Of a stretch of 64,000 nucleotides of DNA, positions 49,255-57,384 are shown piece after piece; the first letter of the stretch is position 1, and each line of letters starts with the position of its first letter. The notes under the pieces were generated by a model that searched no databases, was not told where the DNA came from, and worked only from the letters and a program-made list of their open reading frames with translations. The position numbers and the translations under genes were made by a program. Origin of the DNA: Oscillospiraceae bacterium (GTDB taxonomy: Bacteria; Bacillota; Clostridia; Oscillospirales; Acutalibacteraceae); contig SVOS01000002.1 in NCBI GenBank assembly GCA_015066245.1, positions 115,000 through 178,999 of the forward strand, read 5' to 3'.

Positions 49255-50406
49255 TCAGAGAATATCCTCGAACATTACGGGGTCATATTTGTCTGTGGAT
49301 GATGTGTTTTTCTCAACCTCAACTGTTTCTGTAGCCTCGTCAAGGAAATCCAGGAATTCCTCGCCCTTAAGGCTCTGGAGAAGATTGCTGCGGTTGTTGT
49401 CGTCTTTGATGTAATCGTCAGCCTCTTTGTTTATGTCAAACTTGGTGATGAAGTAAAGCACTGATGTGTCACCATCGCCAACTCTGATGTAAGAAGCCTT
49501 GCCACTGCCTAATTTGTTAAGCTCCTCAAGAACTTCCTCACCAAGAGAAGAATATTCAATGTTCTCGATATTCTTGACAGTGGGGTCTGTGGTGATATCG
49601 TGGGCCTTCATATACTTGCTGACAACAGCTTCATAAGGAGTACCTGAGTTAACAAGCTTTACATAAGAAGCAAGCTCGGTTTCTCTTTCTTTAACCAGCT
49701 CGTCGGCATAAGGATAGTATTTCTGCTGATTTGTTGTAGCGTCAATATCTGTTTCGTAGAGGTTAACAATAAAGTAAGCGTAGCTTGTGTAGTTATCGGT
49801 AAAATACTTCTTAAGCTCGTCATCCTTTACTGCGTTCGCACCGTCTTTGCCGTAAAGATACTCAAAGATAGCGTTCTGTTTAACACTTGCAAGATATGTG
49901 GAAGTGAAGAAACTGTCAAAGGAAACGCCGTACTTCTCAAATGTATCCTTGTAGGGCATAGCCTCGTAGCCTGAGGATACGTAATACTCGTAATAAGGGC
50001 CTAAGTACCAGTCTTCCTTAGCAATTTCTCTTGCGGATTCAACCTGTGCTTTATCCAGAGTAATACCGTACTCTGCGATTTTTGCATCAAGGGCTGCAAG
50101 ATTCTTGGTGATGTAGTCAGCCTCGGAAATTATCCAATCCTTGCAAAGCTTCTTTTCGTTTGTTTCGTCGAAGGTGCTTTCGATATCAAGGATAGATGCG
50201 GTAGCATCAAACTTGTCACCTAAATTTCCCTGGAGAATGCTGTAAGCCTGATTGTAGGCAGAAAACAGTGAATAAATGTAAACACCCTCAGCATAGGTGG
50301 TGTCGCCTGTTTTGTAGCTCCAGGAAGGAGTGCGGTTACAACCTGCCACTGCAAAAAGCATAATAAGAGCCAGCATAGCGGCTAAGATTTTTTTAAAGTT
50401 TTTCAT
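49255..50406 (-). CDS. PrsA/SurA-like peptidylprolyl isomerase lipoprotein
   Basis: A 383-residue lipoprotein: ILAAMLALIMLFAVAGC with lipobox V-A-G-C. The mature part has the SurA-N-like helical chaperone region (CKDWIISEADYITKNLAALD, YGITLDKAQVESAREIAKED) and a partial PPIase-like segment, where KYFTDNYTSYAYFIVNLYET and LASYVKLVNSGTPYEAVVSK correspond to the start of a parvulin domain. It lacks a clear G-x-x-L-G-x-x parvulin core, so it may fold proteins without isomerase activity. It helps exported proteins fold at the membrane-wall interface. Confidence 0.8.
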   Translation of the reverse strand: MKNFKKILAAMLALIMLFAVAGCNRTPSWSYKTGDTTYAEGVYIYSLFSAYNQAYSILQGNLGDKFDATASILDIESTFDETNEKKLCKDWIISEADYITKNLAALDAKIAEYGITLDKAQVESAREIAKEDWYLGPYYEYYVSSGYEAMPYKDTFEKYGVSFDSFFTSTYLASVKQNAIFEYLYGKDGANAVKDDELKKYFTDNYTSYAYFIVNLYETDIDATTNQQKYYPYADELVKERETELASYVKLVNSGTPYEAVVSKYMKAHDITTDPTVKNIENIEYSSLGEEVLEELNKLGSGKASYIRVGDGDTSVLYFITKFDINKEADDYIKDDNNRSNLLQSLKGEEFLDFLDEATETVEVEKNTSSTDKYDPVMFEDIL

Positions 50407-50440
50407 CGGGAATACCCCTTTCGATAAGAAATCACATTAA

Positions 50441-50469
50441 ATTATACACAAATCTCAGATAAAATTCAA
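50441..50469 (-). promoter_or_regulatory. Promoter of PrsA-like gene (minus strand)
   Basis: On the minus strand TTGAAT and TATAAT are 17 bp apart, ending 35 bp from the ATG. Confidence 0.78.
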
Positions 50470-50506
50470 TATAAATAAGAAAATTAACGCAATTTTCAGC
50501 AAACTG

Positions 50507-53500
50507 TCAGAAAAGCTCGGTTTTAAACACAGACCTTAAGGCGCTTAAGGGGTCAAGCTTGCTTTTTAGCTTGACAGAAACATAGGGTTTGCTGCCTGCA
50601 CTTAAGAGGGCGTTGCCCTTTTGCTCACAGATAAGCTCGATAATCTGAGGGCTGCGGATATCTTTGACATACAAAAGCACATTCAAGTCATTTTGCTTGA
50701 TTTCGTAAATACCCATATCTGCGGCTTTGTTTCTGATAAGAGCAATTTCTATAAGGCCCATAACAGACTTCGGAATATCACCGAATCTGTCAATAAGCTC
50801 GTCGATAACATCTTCGGCATCCTCTTTTGTGCGAATATCTGCAATAAGCTTATACACGTCAAGCCTGAGAGTGAGACTTTCGATATAGCTTTCGGGAATG
50901 TGAGCTGCCAGCGAAATATCTACAAGGCAGTCGGAGTCTTCCCGCTGAGTAGGGAGCTCGCCTTTTTCTTCTTTGACCGCATCGCCCAAAAGCTTAAGGT
51001 ACATATCGTAGCCTACATCCTCCATGTGACCGTGTTGCTGAGCTCCCAGGATATTGCCTGCACCTCTGAGCTCCAGATCTCGCATTGCAATCTTAAATCC
51101 CGAGCCGAATTCGGTGAATTCTCTGATGGCTGTAAGACGTTTTTGTGAAATTTCGGAAAGCACCTTGCTCTTTGTAAAGGTCAGATAGGCGTATGCCCTG
51201 CGGTTAGACCTGCCGATTCTGCCTCTTAGCTGATGAAGCTGAGAAAGTCCGAATCTGTCGGCGTTTTCTATAATCAAGGTGTTGGCGTTTGAGATATCCA
51301 CACCTGTTTCGATGATGGTGGTGCAGACTAAAATGTCGATATTATGCTCCAGCATATCTCCCCAGACTTTGGAGAGCTGCTGCTCGGTCATTTTGCCGTG
51401 TCCCACACCGATAGATGCCTCGGGAATCTGTGAGCCGAGTCTGGCGGCTTTTGCCTCGATGGATTCAACGTTATTGTGAAGATAGAAGACCTGTCCTCCG
51501 CGTCTGAGCTCTCGTCTTATGGCCTCGTTGATAACTGCCTGCTCGTGCTCAAGCACATAGGTCTGAACAGGATAGCGATTCTGGGGAGCTTCCTCAAGAA
51601 CCGACATATCGCGGATTCCGCTCATTGCCATATTAAGTGTTCGGGGGATAGGAGTGGCCGAAAGCGTAAGTACATCGACGTTGGGATAAGCCTCTTTGAG
51701 TCGCTCCTTCTGAGCAACACCAAAACGTTGCTCCTCGTCTATAATTACAAGCCCCAGATCTCTGAACTCAACGTCTTTTTGCACAAGTCGGTGAGTACCA
51801 ACCACAAGGTCGATTTCTCCTCTTTTGAGCTGATTCAGGATTTCGGCTTGTTGTTCTTTGTTTCGGAAACGTGAAAGCAACTGTACCCGTATGGGATAGC
51901 CTTCAAATCTCTTGATAATTGTGTTGAAATGCTGCCATGCCAGAATGGTGGTGGGGCAGAGAAGTGCACACTGCTTGGAGTCGGAAACACACTTGAAGGC
52001 GGCTCTGAGGGCTACTTCGGTTTTGCCAAATCCAACATCGCCGCAAAGCAGTCTGTCCATAGGCGATGTACGTTCCATATCGCCCTTGATTTCGTCTGTG
52101 CATCTCAGCTGGTCGGGGGTTTCCTCAAAGTCAAAGCGAGCCTCAAAGTCCCTTTGCCACTCGGTATCGTCAGAAAAAGCGTGACCCTTTGCCTGCATAC
52201 GTTTCTGATAAAGGGCAGTAAGCTCCTTTGCCATATCCTTGACGGCTTTTTTGACTCTTGCTTTGGTTTTCTGGAAATCTCCAGAGCCCAAACGGTTAAG
52301 CTTGACGGCACTATTCTCTTTGGGGCCGATATATTTTGCCACCAGATCAAGTTGAGTAACGGGCACATAAAGGACATCGCCTTTTGCATAGGAAATCTTG
52401 ATGTAGTCCTTTACAATTCCGTGGGAGTCAAGTTTTGTGATACCTCCGAAAATACCTACACCATGGATGGTGTGAACAACGTAATCTCCGGCGGTAAGCT
52501 CAGAAAGACTGTAGATAGCCTGACCGTCTTTGGGGAGTTTATGCTTTTTCTGAAGCTTAACCTGAGTGGTGCTTTGGGTAAAAAGCATAAAGCTTTCTTC
52601 GGGGATTTCAAAACCGCCCGAAAGTATTCCTTCGGTGACGTGTATATATCCTTTTGTAAGCATTTCACCGTCTTTCCAGAGAATGGCCTTTTTGCCATGG
52701 TCTCTCAAAAGGTCTGTGACATTATCGCAGGCTTTTTTTGTGGGACACAAAAGCACAACGGCACACTTGTCGGCATCGCTTGAGTCAAGGTCTGATACTA
52801 AGGTTGCTATCTGACCGCTGAAGGGAGGCAGGAGCCTGAGGTTGAAATTCCCCAGAGCTTTAAGGGGGAGCTCGTAAGAGCCGTGAGCAAAATTATCAAG
52901 ATAAACCAACTTATTATGAGAAAACCTATCTACTGCTTCAACCCAGTTAAGAGCATATTTATCAAATCCGCGACACAATGTTCCGTCAGCAAAATATTCG
53001 GGCATATCCTCAGAAAAGCGGAACTCTGTACCTGCGATTCTGTCTTTTACTGCAGTATGTTCAGAAATGAAAGTGATGAAACTGTCATCAATATAATCAA
53101 AAAGTGTAGCGGTTTCTTCATATACAAGATGGATGAATTTGTCTTTGTTAGAAAGATATAGCCCCTGCTTGATTCTCTCTGCTTCTGAATAAAGCGCTTC
53201 TTTTGCTTTTTTGGAGGATTCAGCCTTGAGATAGGAGGCTTTTTTCTCGATTTTCTTTGCAAGCTCGTCTCTGTCGCTGATAATAACCTCTGAGGACGGA
53301 CAAAGAGTAACACAAGCTATGGTGTCGGTACGTCTTTGAGAAATTATGTCAAAGTAGCTTAAAGAGTCAACCTCGTCGCCCCAGAATTCGGCTCTTACGG
53401 GATTATCTGTGCCCGGTGGAAAGAAGTCGAGGATACCGCCTCTTAAGGAAAACTGGCCCTCACCCTCAATAGCGTCACATCTTTCGTAACCTAAAAGAGT

Positions 53501-53962
53501 GAGCGATTTTACGCATGATTCAATGGAAATTGATTTGCCTGTGCGCATACTGAGTGTGGCATCTGCAAGGGCGTACTGAGGAATTGTATACTGAGCGGCA
53601 GCATCGGGGCAGGTTATTACACCATCCAGGTCTTCGCATAAAAGGCTCATTAGCACACCGAGACGCTTTCGCTCGTCATCGTGGGATACACCGCTTACAT
53701 TCTGAAAAGTAAAGTCGCGATAAGGATAAAAAAGCACCTTCATGCCCATTGTCCTGAGGTCGTCGCAGAGGGTGTTTGCCTCGCGCTCGTCGGCACAGAT
53801 GCAAAATGCTTTTGAGCTGTGTTCTTCGCACAGGCTTTTGATTACACTGGCTTTGTGAACTGCCGATAACCCCGTTGCACCAACGGCACAAGGGGTACTG
53901 AGAGCAGTGCTTATTTCTTTGTAGGGCTTGAGTTTTCGGTATAAATCGGGGATAAAGTTCAT
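50507..53962 (-). CDS. mfd: Transcription-repair coupling factor Mfd
   Basis: An 1151-residue ATP-dependent DNA translocase that removes stalled RNA polymerase and recruits UvrA. The N-terminal UvrB-like part has FCICADEREANTLCDDLRTM and FSLRGGILDFFPPGTDNPVR. The RNAP-binding CarD-like domain is at ~495-560 (AGDYVVHTIHGVGIFGGITK, DYIKISYAKGDVLYVPVTQL). Helicase motifs: LLCGDVGFGKTEVALRAAFK (I), LVVGTHRLVQKDVEFRDLGL, VIIDEEQRFGV (II), LTLSATPIPRTLNMAMSG (III), FYLHNNVESIEAKA, VCTTIIETGVDISNANTLI and RFGLSQLHQLRGRIGRSNRR (V, VI). The C-terminal TRCF domain is present. Synteny with pth matches B. subtilis. Confidence 0.97.
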   Translation of the reverse strand: MNFIPDLYRKLKPYKEISTALSTPCAVGATGLSAVHKASVIKSLCEEHSSKAFCICADEREANTLCDDLRTMGMKVLFYPYRDFTFQNVSGVSHDDERKRLGVLMSLLCEDLDGVITCPDAAAQYTIPQYALADATLSMRTGKSISIESCVKSLTLLGYERCDAIEGEGQFSLRGGILDFFPPGTDNPVRAEFWGDEVDSLSYFDIISQRRTDTIACVTLCPSSEVIISDRDELAKKIEKKASYLKAESSKKAKEALYSEAERIKQGLYLSNKDKFIHLVYEETATLFDYIDDSFITFISEHTAVKDRIAGTEFRFSEDMPEYFADGTLCRGFDKYALNWVEAVDRFSHNKLVYLDNFAHGSYELPLKALGNFNLRLLPPFSGQIATLVSDLDSSDADKCAVVLLCPTKKACDNVTDLLRDHGKKAILWKDGEMLTKGYIHVTEGILSGGFEIPEESFMLFTQSTTQVKLQKKHKLPKDGQAIYSLSELTAGDYVVHTIHGVGIFGGITKLDSHGIVKDYIKISYAKGDVLYVPVTQLDLVAKYIGPKENSAVKLNRLGSGDFQKTKARVKKAVKDMAKELTALYQKRMQAKGHAFSDDTEWQRDFEARFDFEETPDQLRCTDEIKGDMERTSPMDRLLCGDVGFGKTEVALRAAFKCVSDSKQCALLCPTTILAWQHFNTIIKRFEGYPIRVQLLSRFRNKEQQAEILNQLKRGEIDLVVGTHRLVQKDVEFRDLGLVIIDEEQRFGVAQKERLKEAYPNVDVLTLSATPIPRTLNMAMSGIRDMSVLEEAPQNRYPVQTYVLEHEQAVINEAIRRELRRGGQVFYLHNNVESIEAKAARLGSQIPEASIGVGHGKMTEQQLSKVWGDMLEHNIDILVCTTIIETGVDISNANTLIIENADRFGLSQLHQLRGRIGRSNRRAYAYLTFTKSKVLSEISQKRLTAIREFTEFGSGFKIAMRDLELRGAGNILGAQQHGHMEDVGYDMYLKLLGDAVKEEKGELPTQREDSDCLVDISLAAHIPESYIESLTLRLDVYKLIADIRTKEDAEDVIDELIDRFGDIPKSVMGLIEIALIRNKAADMGIYEIKQNDLNVLLYVKDIRSPQIIELICEQKGNALLSAGSKPYVSVKLKSKLDPLSALRSVFKTELF

Positions 53963-54064
53963 ATTTCCTCCAAAGGGTAACGGCTCGCAATGAACGGCAC
54001 AGGGGGTGCGTCTTGCGAGCTGAGATATTTATTCTGTTTGCGAATACTTACTGTTTGCGAATAC

Positions 54065-54658
54065 TTAGTTGTATTTTTGCATTGCCAAATCGGTTTTACC
54101 GTCTACAATAAGAGCGGCAGAGTCAGCGGCGTTGTCTAAGACCTCGTCTAAGGTTTTCATATCCTCTTTGGAAAATCTGGAGAGCACCCAGTCCTTAAGG
54201 TCATAGTCGGGATGAGGCTTTTTGCCGATACCGATTTTGACTCTGGGGAATTTATCGCTACCGCTTAAATAGATGATGTTTTTCATGCCGTTCTGACCGC
54301 CGTCAGAGCCACTTCGTCTGATTCTGATTCTGCCAACATCAAGGGATATGTCATCAAACATTATAATAACATTCTCAGGTGGAATTTTGTAGAAATTCAT
54401 AGCCTCTACAACCGCCTGACCCGAAAGATTCATAAATGTTGAAGGCTTCATCAGAAGACAACGATGTCCATTTATAGTGCATTCGCCGGTGGTGGATTTA
54501 AAGCGGATTTTGTTTATTTTGCAGTTTTCTTTTTCTGCAAGTCGCTCAATCGCCATAAAACCTGCGTTGTGGCGGGTGTTTTCGTACTGTTTGCCGGGAT
54601 TTCCCAGTCCAACAATAATATATTCAATACTTGAAGAAAATTTGGATTTGCCGAACAT
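54065..54658 (-). CDS. pth: Peptidyl-tRNA hydrolase
   Basis: A 197-residue enzyme that recycles peptidyl-tRNAs dropped by ribosomes (SpoVC in B. subtilis). IIVGLGNPGKQYENTRHNAG carries the catalytic His and N-x-G-x-x-Y motif, CLLMKPSTFMNLSGQAVVEA follows, with VIIMFDDISLDVGRIRIRRS (catalytic Asp) and SGSDGGQNGMKNIIYL, KIGIGKKPHPDYDLKDWVL. The last codons and stop lie in a tandem duplication, TTTGCGAATACTTA twice (54036-54067). It is 102 bp before mfd. Confidence 0.95.
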   Translation of the reverse strand: MFGKSKFSSSIEYIIVGLGNPGKQYENTRHNAGFMAIERLAEKENCKINKIRFKSTTGECTINGHRCLLMKPSTFMNLSGQAVVEAMNFYKIPPENVIIMFDDISLDVGRIRIRRSGSDGGQNGMKNIIYLSGSDKFPRVKIGIGKKPHPDYDLKDWVLSRFSKEDMKTLDEVLDNAADSAALIVDGKTDLAMQKYN

Positions 54659-54691
54659 ATAATCACCTGTAAAAACAAAAGAGAGTAGATA

Positions 54692-55150
54692 TTAAATCAG
54701 TTTATCAAGTTCAATTAATAATTTACTTTTCATTTCTGATAATTCTTTTTCCGAGGGCCGATTGGCGTCACTGTACATTTTGTCCATAGGATACCACCAA
54801 ACAGGGCCTTTTCCGTTGTTGCCATAATTTTCTATGTCTCCCTCTTTACGTGGAAACAAATGCCAATGAAGATGGGTTTCACCGTTTCCAAGGAGTTCAT
54901 AATTCATTTTTTCTGCACCGAAGGCTGCCGAAACTGCTTGAGCAACTATAGACATTTCTTCTAAAAATTTGATTTTGTAAGAATGTTCCAAGTTGAATAA
55001 TTCAGTTATATGTTCTTTACACAGAAATAAAGTGTAGCCTTTAAAATGTTGATTGTCACCAATAACCACAAATCCCGTTTGAAGTTCTTTAACAAAGTAA
55101 GGATTGGTGCCGTTTTTGATCATATTGATTCTATCGCAAATAAAACACAT
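54692..55150 (-). CDS. HIT family hydrolase
   Basis: A 152-residue histidine-triad protein. The triad reads GETHLHWHLFPRKEGD (H-x-H-x-H). N-terminal MCFICDRINMIKNGTNPYFV with C-x-x-C and GFVVIGDNQHFKGYTLFLCK, HITELFNLEHSYKIKFLEEM follow. This is the subgroup that binds nucleotide derivatives and may hydrolyse AMP conjugates or dinucleoside polyphosphates. The AT-rich codon use differs from its neighbours. It lies where ctc (a general-stress L25 protein) stands in B. subtilis, between prs and pth, and may be a later arrival. Confidence 0.9.
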   Translation of the reverse strand: MCFICDRINMIKNGTNPYFVKELQTGFVVIGDNQHFKGYTLFLCKEHITELFNLEHSYKIKFLEEMSIVAQAVSAAFGAEKMNYELLGNGETHLHWHLFPRKEGDIENYGNNGKGPVWWYPMDKMYSDANRPSEKELSEMKSKLLIELDKLI

Positions 55151-55171
55151 TTTGTGTTCCTTTCAGCGTTA

Positions 55172-55246
55172 CATTATCGCATCTTTTTAAAGATATATCG
55201 CGTGTTTACACATATCGCAAATTCTCACAGAGAATTTATATCGCTA
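55172..55246 (-). promoter_or_regulatory. Promoter/operator-like region with four GCGATA repeats, upstream of HIT gene
   Basis: On the minus strand GCGATA occurs at plus positions 55175-55180, 55196-55201, 55213-55218 and 55239-55244, each in an AT-rich setting. The one nearest the gene forms an extended -10 TGCGATAAT. The same TATGCGATAATGT or GATGCGATAATGT sequence forms the -10 of glmU (57118). Confidence 0.45.
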
Positions 55247-55253
55247 TATTAAA

Positions 55254-55282
55254 GGCGGCAAAGACAATCGTCAAAGCCGCCA
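55254..55282 (-). terminator. Terminator of glmU-prs operon
   Basis: On the minus strand GGCGGC...GCCGCC with an inner GAC/GTC pair, 15 bp after the prs stop. The T-run (TTTAAT) is poor. Confidence 0.65.
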
Positions 55283-55296
55283 TTAAAAAATTCAGA

Positions 55297-56253
55297 TTAA
55301 GTAAAGAGGGGAGAAACAGGCTTGTCAGCGAAGATTCTCTCAATAGCCTCTGCAAATACAGGAGCAACAGGAAGAACTGTGTACTTGTCAAGCATATTTT
55401 CCTCGGGAACGGGAACTGTATCAAGAAGGATAAGCTCTTTGATTACAGAGTTCTTGATTCTCTCTGTAGCAGGACCGGAAAGAACTGCATGAGTTGCACA
55501 AGCATAAACCTCAAGAGCACCGTTGTCGATAACTGCCTGAGCAGCGTTGCAGAGTGTACCTGCTGTATCGATCATATCGTCAACAAGGATAACCTTCTTG
55601 CCTTCAATATCGCCGATGATGTTCATAACCTCAGAAACATTTGCCTTAGGTCTGCGCTTGTCGATGATTGCAAGAGGACAACCAATCTTAGCAGCAAAGT
55701 TTCTGGAACGTGTAACAGAACCAAGGTCAGGAGAAACAACAACAAAACCCTCGGGGTCTTTGCCAATCTTCTTCTTCATGTGGTTAGCAAGCATGGGAGC
55801 ACCGAAAAGGTGGTCAACAGGGATATCAAAGAAGCCCTGGATCTGGTTTGCGTGAAGGTCCATTGTAAGAACTCTGTCTGCGCCTGCAGCTGTAATGAGG
55901 TCAGCACAAAGCTTAGCTGAAATCGGATCTCTTGCCTTAGCTTTTCTGTCCTGACGAGCGTAGCCGAAGTAGGGCATAACAGCGGTAATGCTTGCAGCAG
56001 ATGCACGCTTTAAAGCGTCGATCATAATGAGCATTTCCATAAGGTTGTCGTTAACAGGTGTGCAAGTAGACTGAACTACAAAACACTCACTACCACGAAC
56101 GGACTCGTGAAGTGAAACGGAAATCTCACCGTCGCTGAATTTTGTGCAGCTACTCTTACCTAAAGGTAAACCGAGGCAGCCTGCAACACCCTGAGCTAAG
56201 CTGGGGTTTGAGTTACCTGAGAAAATCTTAATGTCCTTACCGTGAAAAATCAT
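55297..56253 (-). CDS. prs: Ribose-phosphate pyrophosphokinase
   Basis: A 318-residue enzyme converting ribose 5-phosphate and ATP to PRPP, precursor of nucleotides, NAD, His and Trp. Class I signatures: KIFSGNSNPSLAQGVAGCLG, KFSDGEISVSLHESVRGSEC, MMLIDALKRASAASITAVMP-like IMIDALKRASAASITAVMPY, FGYARQDRKAKARDPISAKL, LTMDLHANQIQGFFDIPVDH, VVVSPDLGSVTRSRNFAAKI and the PRPP-binding VILVDDMIDTAGTLCNAAQA. Neighbours match the B. subtilis gcaD-prs unit. Confidence 0.97.
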   Translation of the reverse strand: MIFHGKDIKIFSGNSNPSLAQGVAGCLGLPLGKSSCTKFSDGEISVSLHESVRGSECFVVQSTCTPVNDNLMEMLIMIDALKRASAASITAVMPYFGYARQDRKAKARDPISAKLCADLITAAGADRVLTMDLHANQIQGFFDIPVDHLFGAPMLANHMKKKIGKDPEGFVVVSPDLGSVTRSRNFAAKIGCPLAIIDKRRPKANVSEVMNIIGDIEGKKVILVDDMIDTAGTLCNAAQAVIDNGALEVYACATHAVLSGPATERIKNSVIKELILLDTVPVPEENMLDKYTVLPVAPVFAEAIERIFADKPVSPLFT

Positions 56254-56298
56254 GTGTTTATTCCCCTTTATAAAAATAATAAAGTTTTACTGAGTTAA

Positions 56299-57048
56299 TT
56301 ATGCACCATAGCCTTTAGCTATGGCAATTTCCTCTAATCCTTTTAACTGCTCAGGGTCGTTGGCACCAAGTACAGTATCGGGATTCTCGGCAATATATAC
56401 AGAAACTCTCTTGCCGTCGCCAATAAGAATCTTAAGTGCATCGGGAAGATAGTATTCTTTTGCATTGTTATCTGATGTGATTCTGTCCAGTACTGAGAGA
56501 AGTCCTTCAGTATCGAACCAGTAGCCGCCTGAGTTGATCTCTTTTACTTTAAGTGTTTCCTCATCGGCGTCCTTCTGTTCTACGATTGCTTTTAAAGAGC
56601 CGTCAGCTTCTCTGACGATTCTGCCGTAACCCTGAGGGTCATCAATAACTGCAGAAATAACAGTAGCCTTAGCATCTGTTCTGGTATGTTCGTCATAAGC
56701 TTTGGCAATAGTGTCGGCATCCATAAATGGAGCGTCACCGCCCAGAATAACAACAGAGCCCTTGTTTTCCTTAAGAAAATCCTTAGCCATCATAACAGCG
56801 TGGCCTGTACCAAGTCTCTCTGCTTGATAAGCAGTCTTGATTTCATAGGGGAGAGTGGTGAGATATTCGTCGATATACTCTTTTGCAAAACCTTTGATAA
56901 CACAGATGTTATCAATACCGGCACCCTTTACTGCGTCAATTACCCACTGAAGCATAGGCTTTGAGAGAACCTCGCAAAGAGTTTTGGGTTTGAGGCTTTT
57001 CATTCGCTTGCCTTCGCCGCCTGCCAGAATAAGAGCACACTTGCTCAT
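56299..57048 (-). CDS. GlmU-like nucleotidyltransferase, pyrophosphorylase domain only
   Basis: A 249-residue protein with only the N-terminal uridylyltransferase fold of GlmU: LILAGGEGKRMKSLKPKTLC with Lys of L-K-P-K, LSKPMLQWVIDAVKGAGID, AYQAERLGTGHAVMMAKDFL, VVILGGDAPFMDADTIAKAY, and DPQGYGRIVREADGSLKAIV followed by E-Q-K-D-A. It ends E-I-A-I-A-K-G-Y-G-A, without the left-handed beta-helix acetyltransferase domain that brings GlmU to ~455 residues. The substrate is probably GlcNAc-1-P and UTP. The acetylation step must be done by another gene. It sits immediately before prs, exactly as gcaD/glmU in B. subtilis. Confidence 0.9.
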   Translation of the reverse strand: MSKCALILAGGEGKRMKSLKPKTLCEVLSKPMLQWVIDAVKGAGIDNICVIKGFAKEYIDEYLTTLPYEIKTAYQAERLGTGHAVMMAKDFLKENKGSVVILGGDAPFMDADTIAKAYDEHTRTDAKATVISAVIDDPQGYGRIVREADGSLKAIVEQKDADEETLKVKEINSGGYWFDTEGLLSVLDRITSDNNAKEYYLPDALKILIGDGKRVSVYIAENPDTVLGANDPEQLKGLEEIAIAKGYGA

Positions 57049-57117
57049 ACATCACAACTCCCTTTTGGTTTATATAAAGGAAAAGCATATCTGTACAACG
57101 TAATAACAGATACTAAC

Positions 57118-57145
57118 ATTATCGCATAAAAAATAGATTTTTCAA
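57118..57145 (-). promoter_or_regulatory. Promoter of glmU-prs operon (minus strand)
   Basis: On the minus strand TTGAAA and GATAAT are 16 bp apart, with TGC before the -10 (extended -10). Confidence 0.68.
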
Positions 57146-57250
57146 GGTGCTTTGACTACTTTTTTTGATTTTTGTTATAGATAAACAAATTGTTCCGATT
57201 AATTTTTAAATATTGGTTACATTTTTTGTCAAAATAGTTTCAAAAAAATA

Positions 57251-57279
57251 TGGCATTTTTGAAGTTTATTTGTTATAAT
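57251..57279 (+). promoter_or_regulatory. Promoter of ppdK
   Basis: TATAAT at 57274-57279 is perfect; the -35 (TGGCAT, 17-bp spacer) is weak. The start is predicted near 57286, at the first stem of the structured leader. Confidence 0.65.
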
Positions 57280-57285
57280 AACTTT

Positions 57286-57349
57286 TAGGCATGAGTAGGC
57301 GGGGAAAATCCGCCGTAAATGCGTGGCAGTTTTAACTATTTGCTGCCTA
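57286..57349 (+). promoter_or_regulatory. Structured leader RNA of ppdK
   Basis: TAGGCA (57286-57291) can pair with TGCCTA (57344-57349), enclosing hairpin GGCGG / CCGCC (57298-57314), extended by GCAT/ATGC. An alternative hairpin GGCAG / CTGCC (57325-57329 and 57343-57347) uses the same 3' bases. Structures are mutually exclusive. This is a layout seen in regulatory leaders. No riboswitch class is recognised. The ppdK ribosome site starts ~20 bp later. Confidence 0.5.
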
Positions 57350-57384
57350 TTAATACACATATTATTTAATTGGAGGTTTTTCAA

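Noticed and set aside
54036-54067. The tandem TTTGCGAATACTTA duplication at the pth stop as a regulatory site
   Set aside because: It has only two copies, includes the stop codon, and is better explained by slippage duplication at a gene end.
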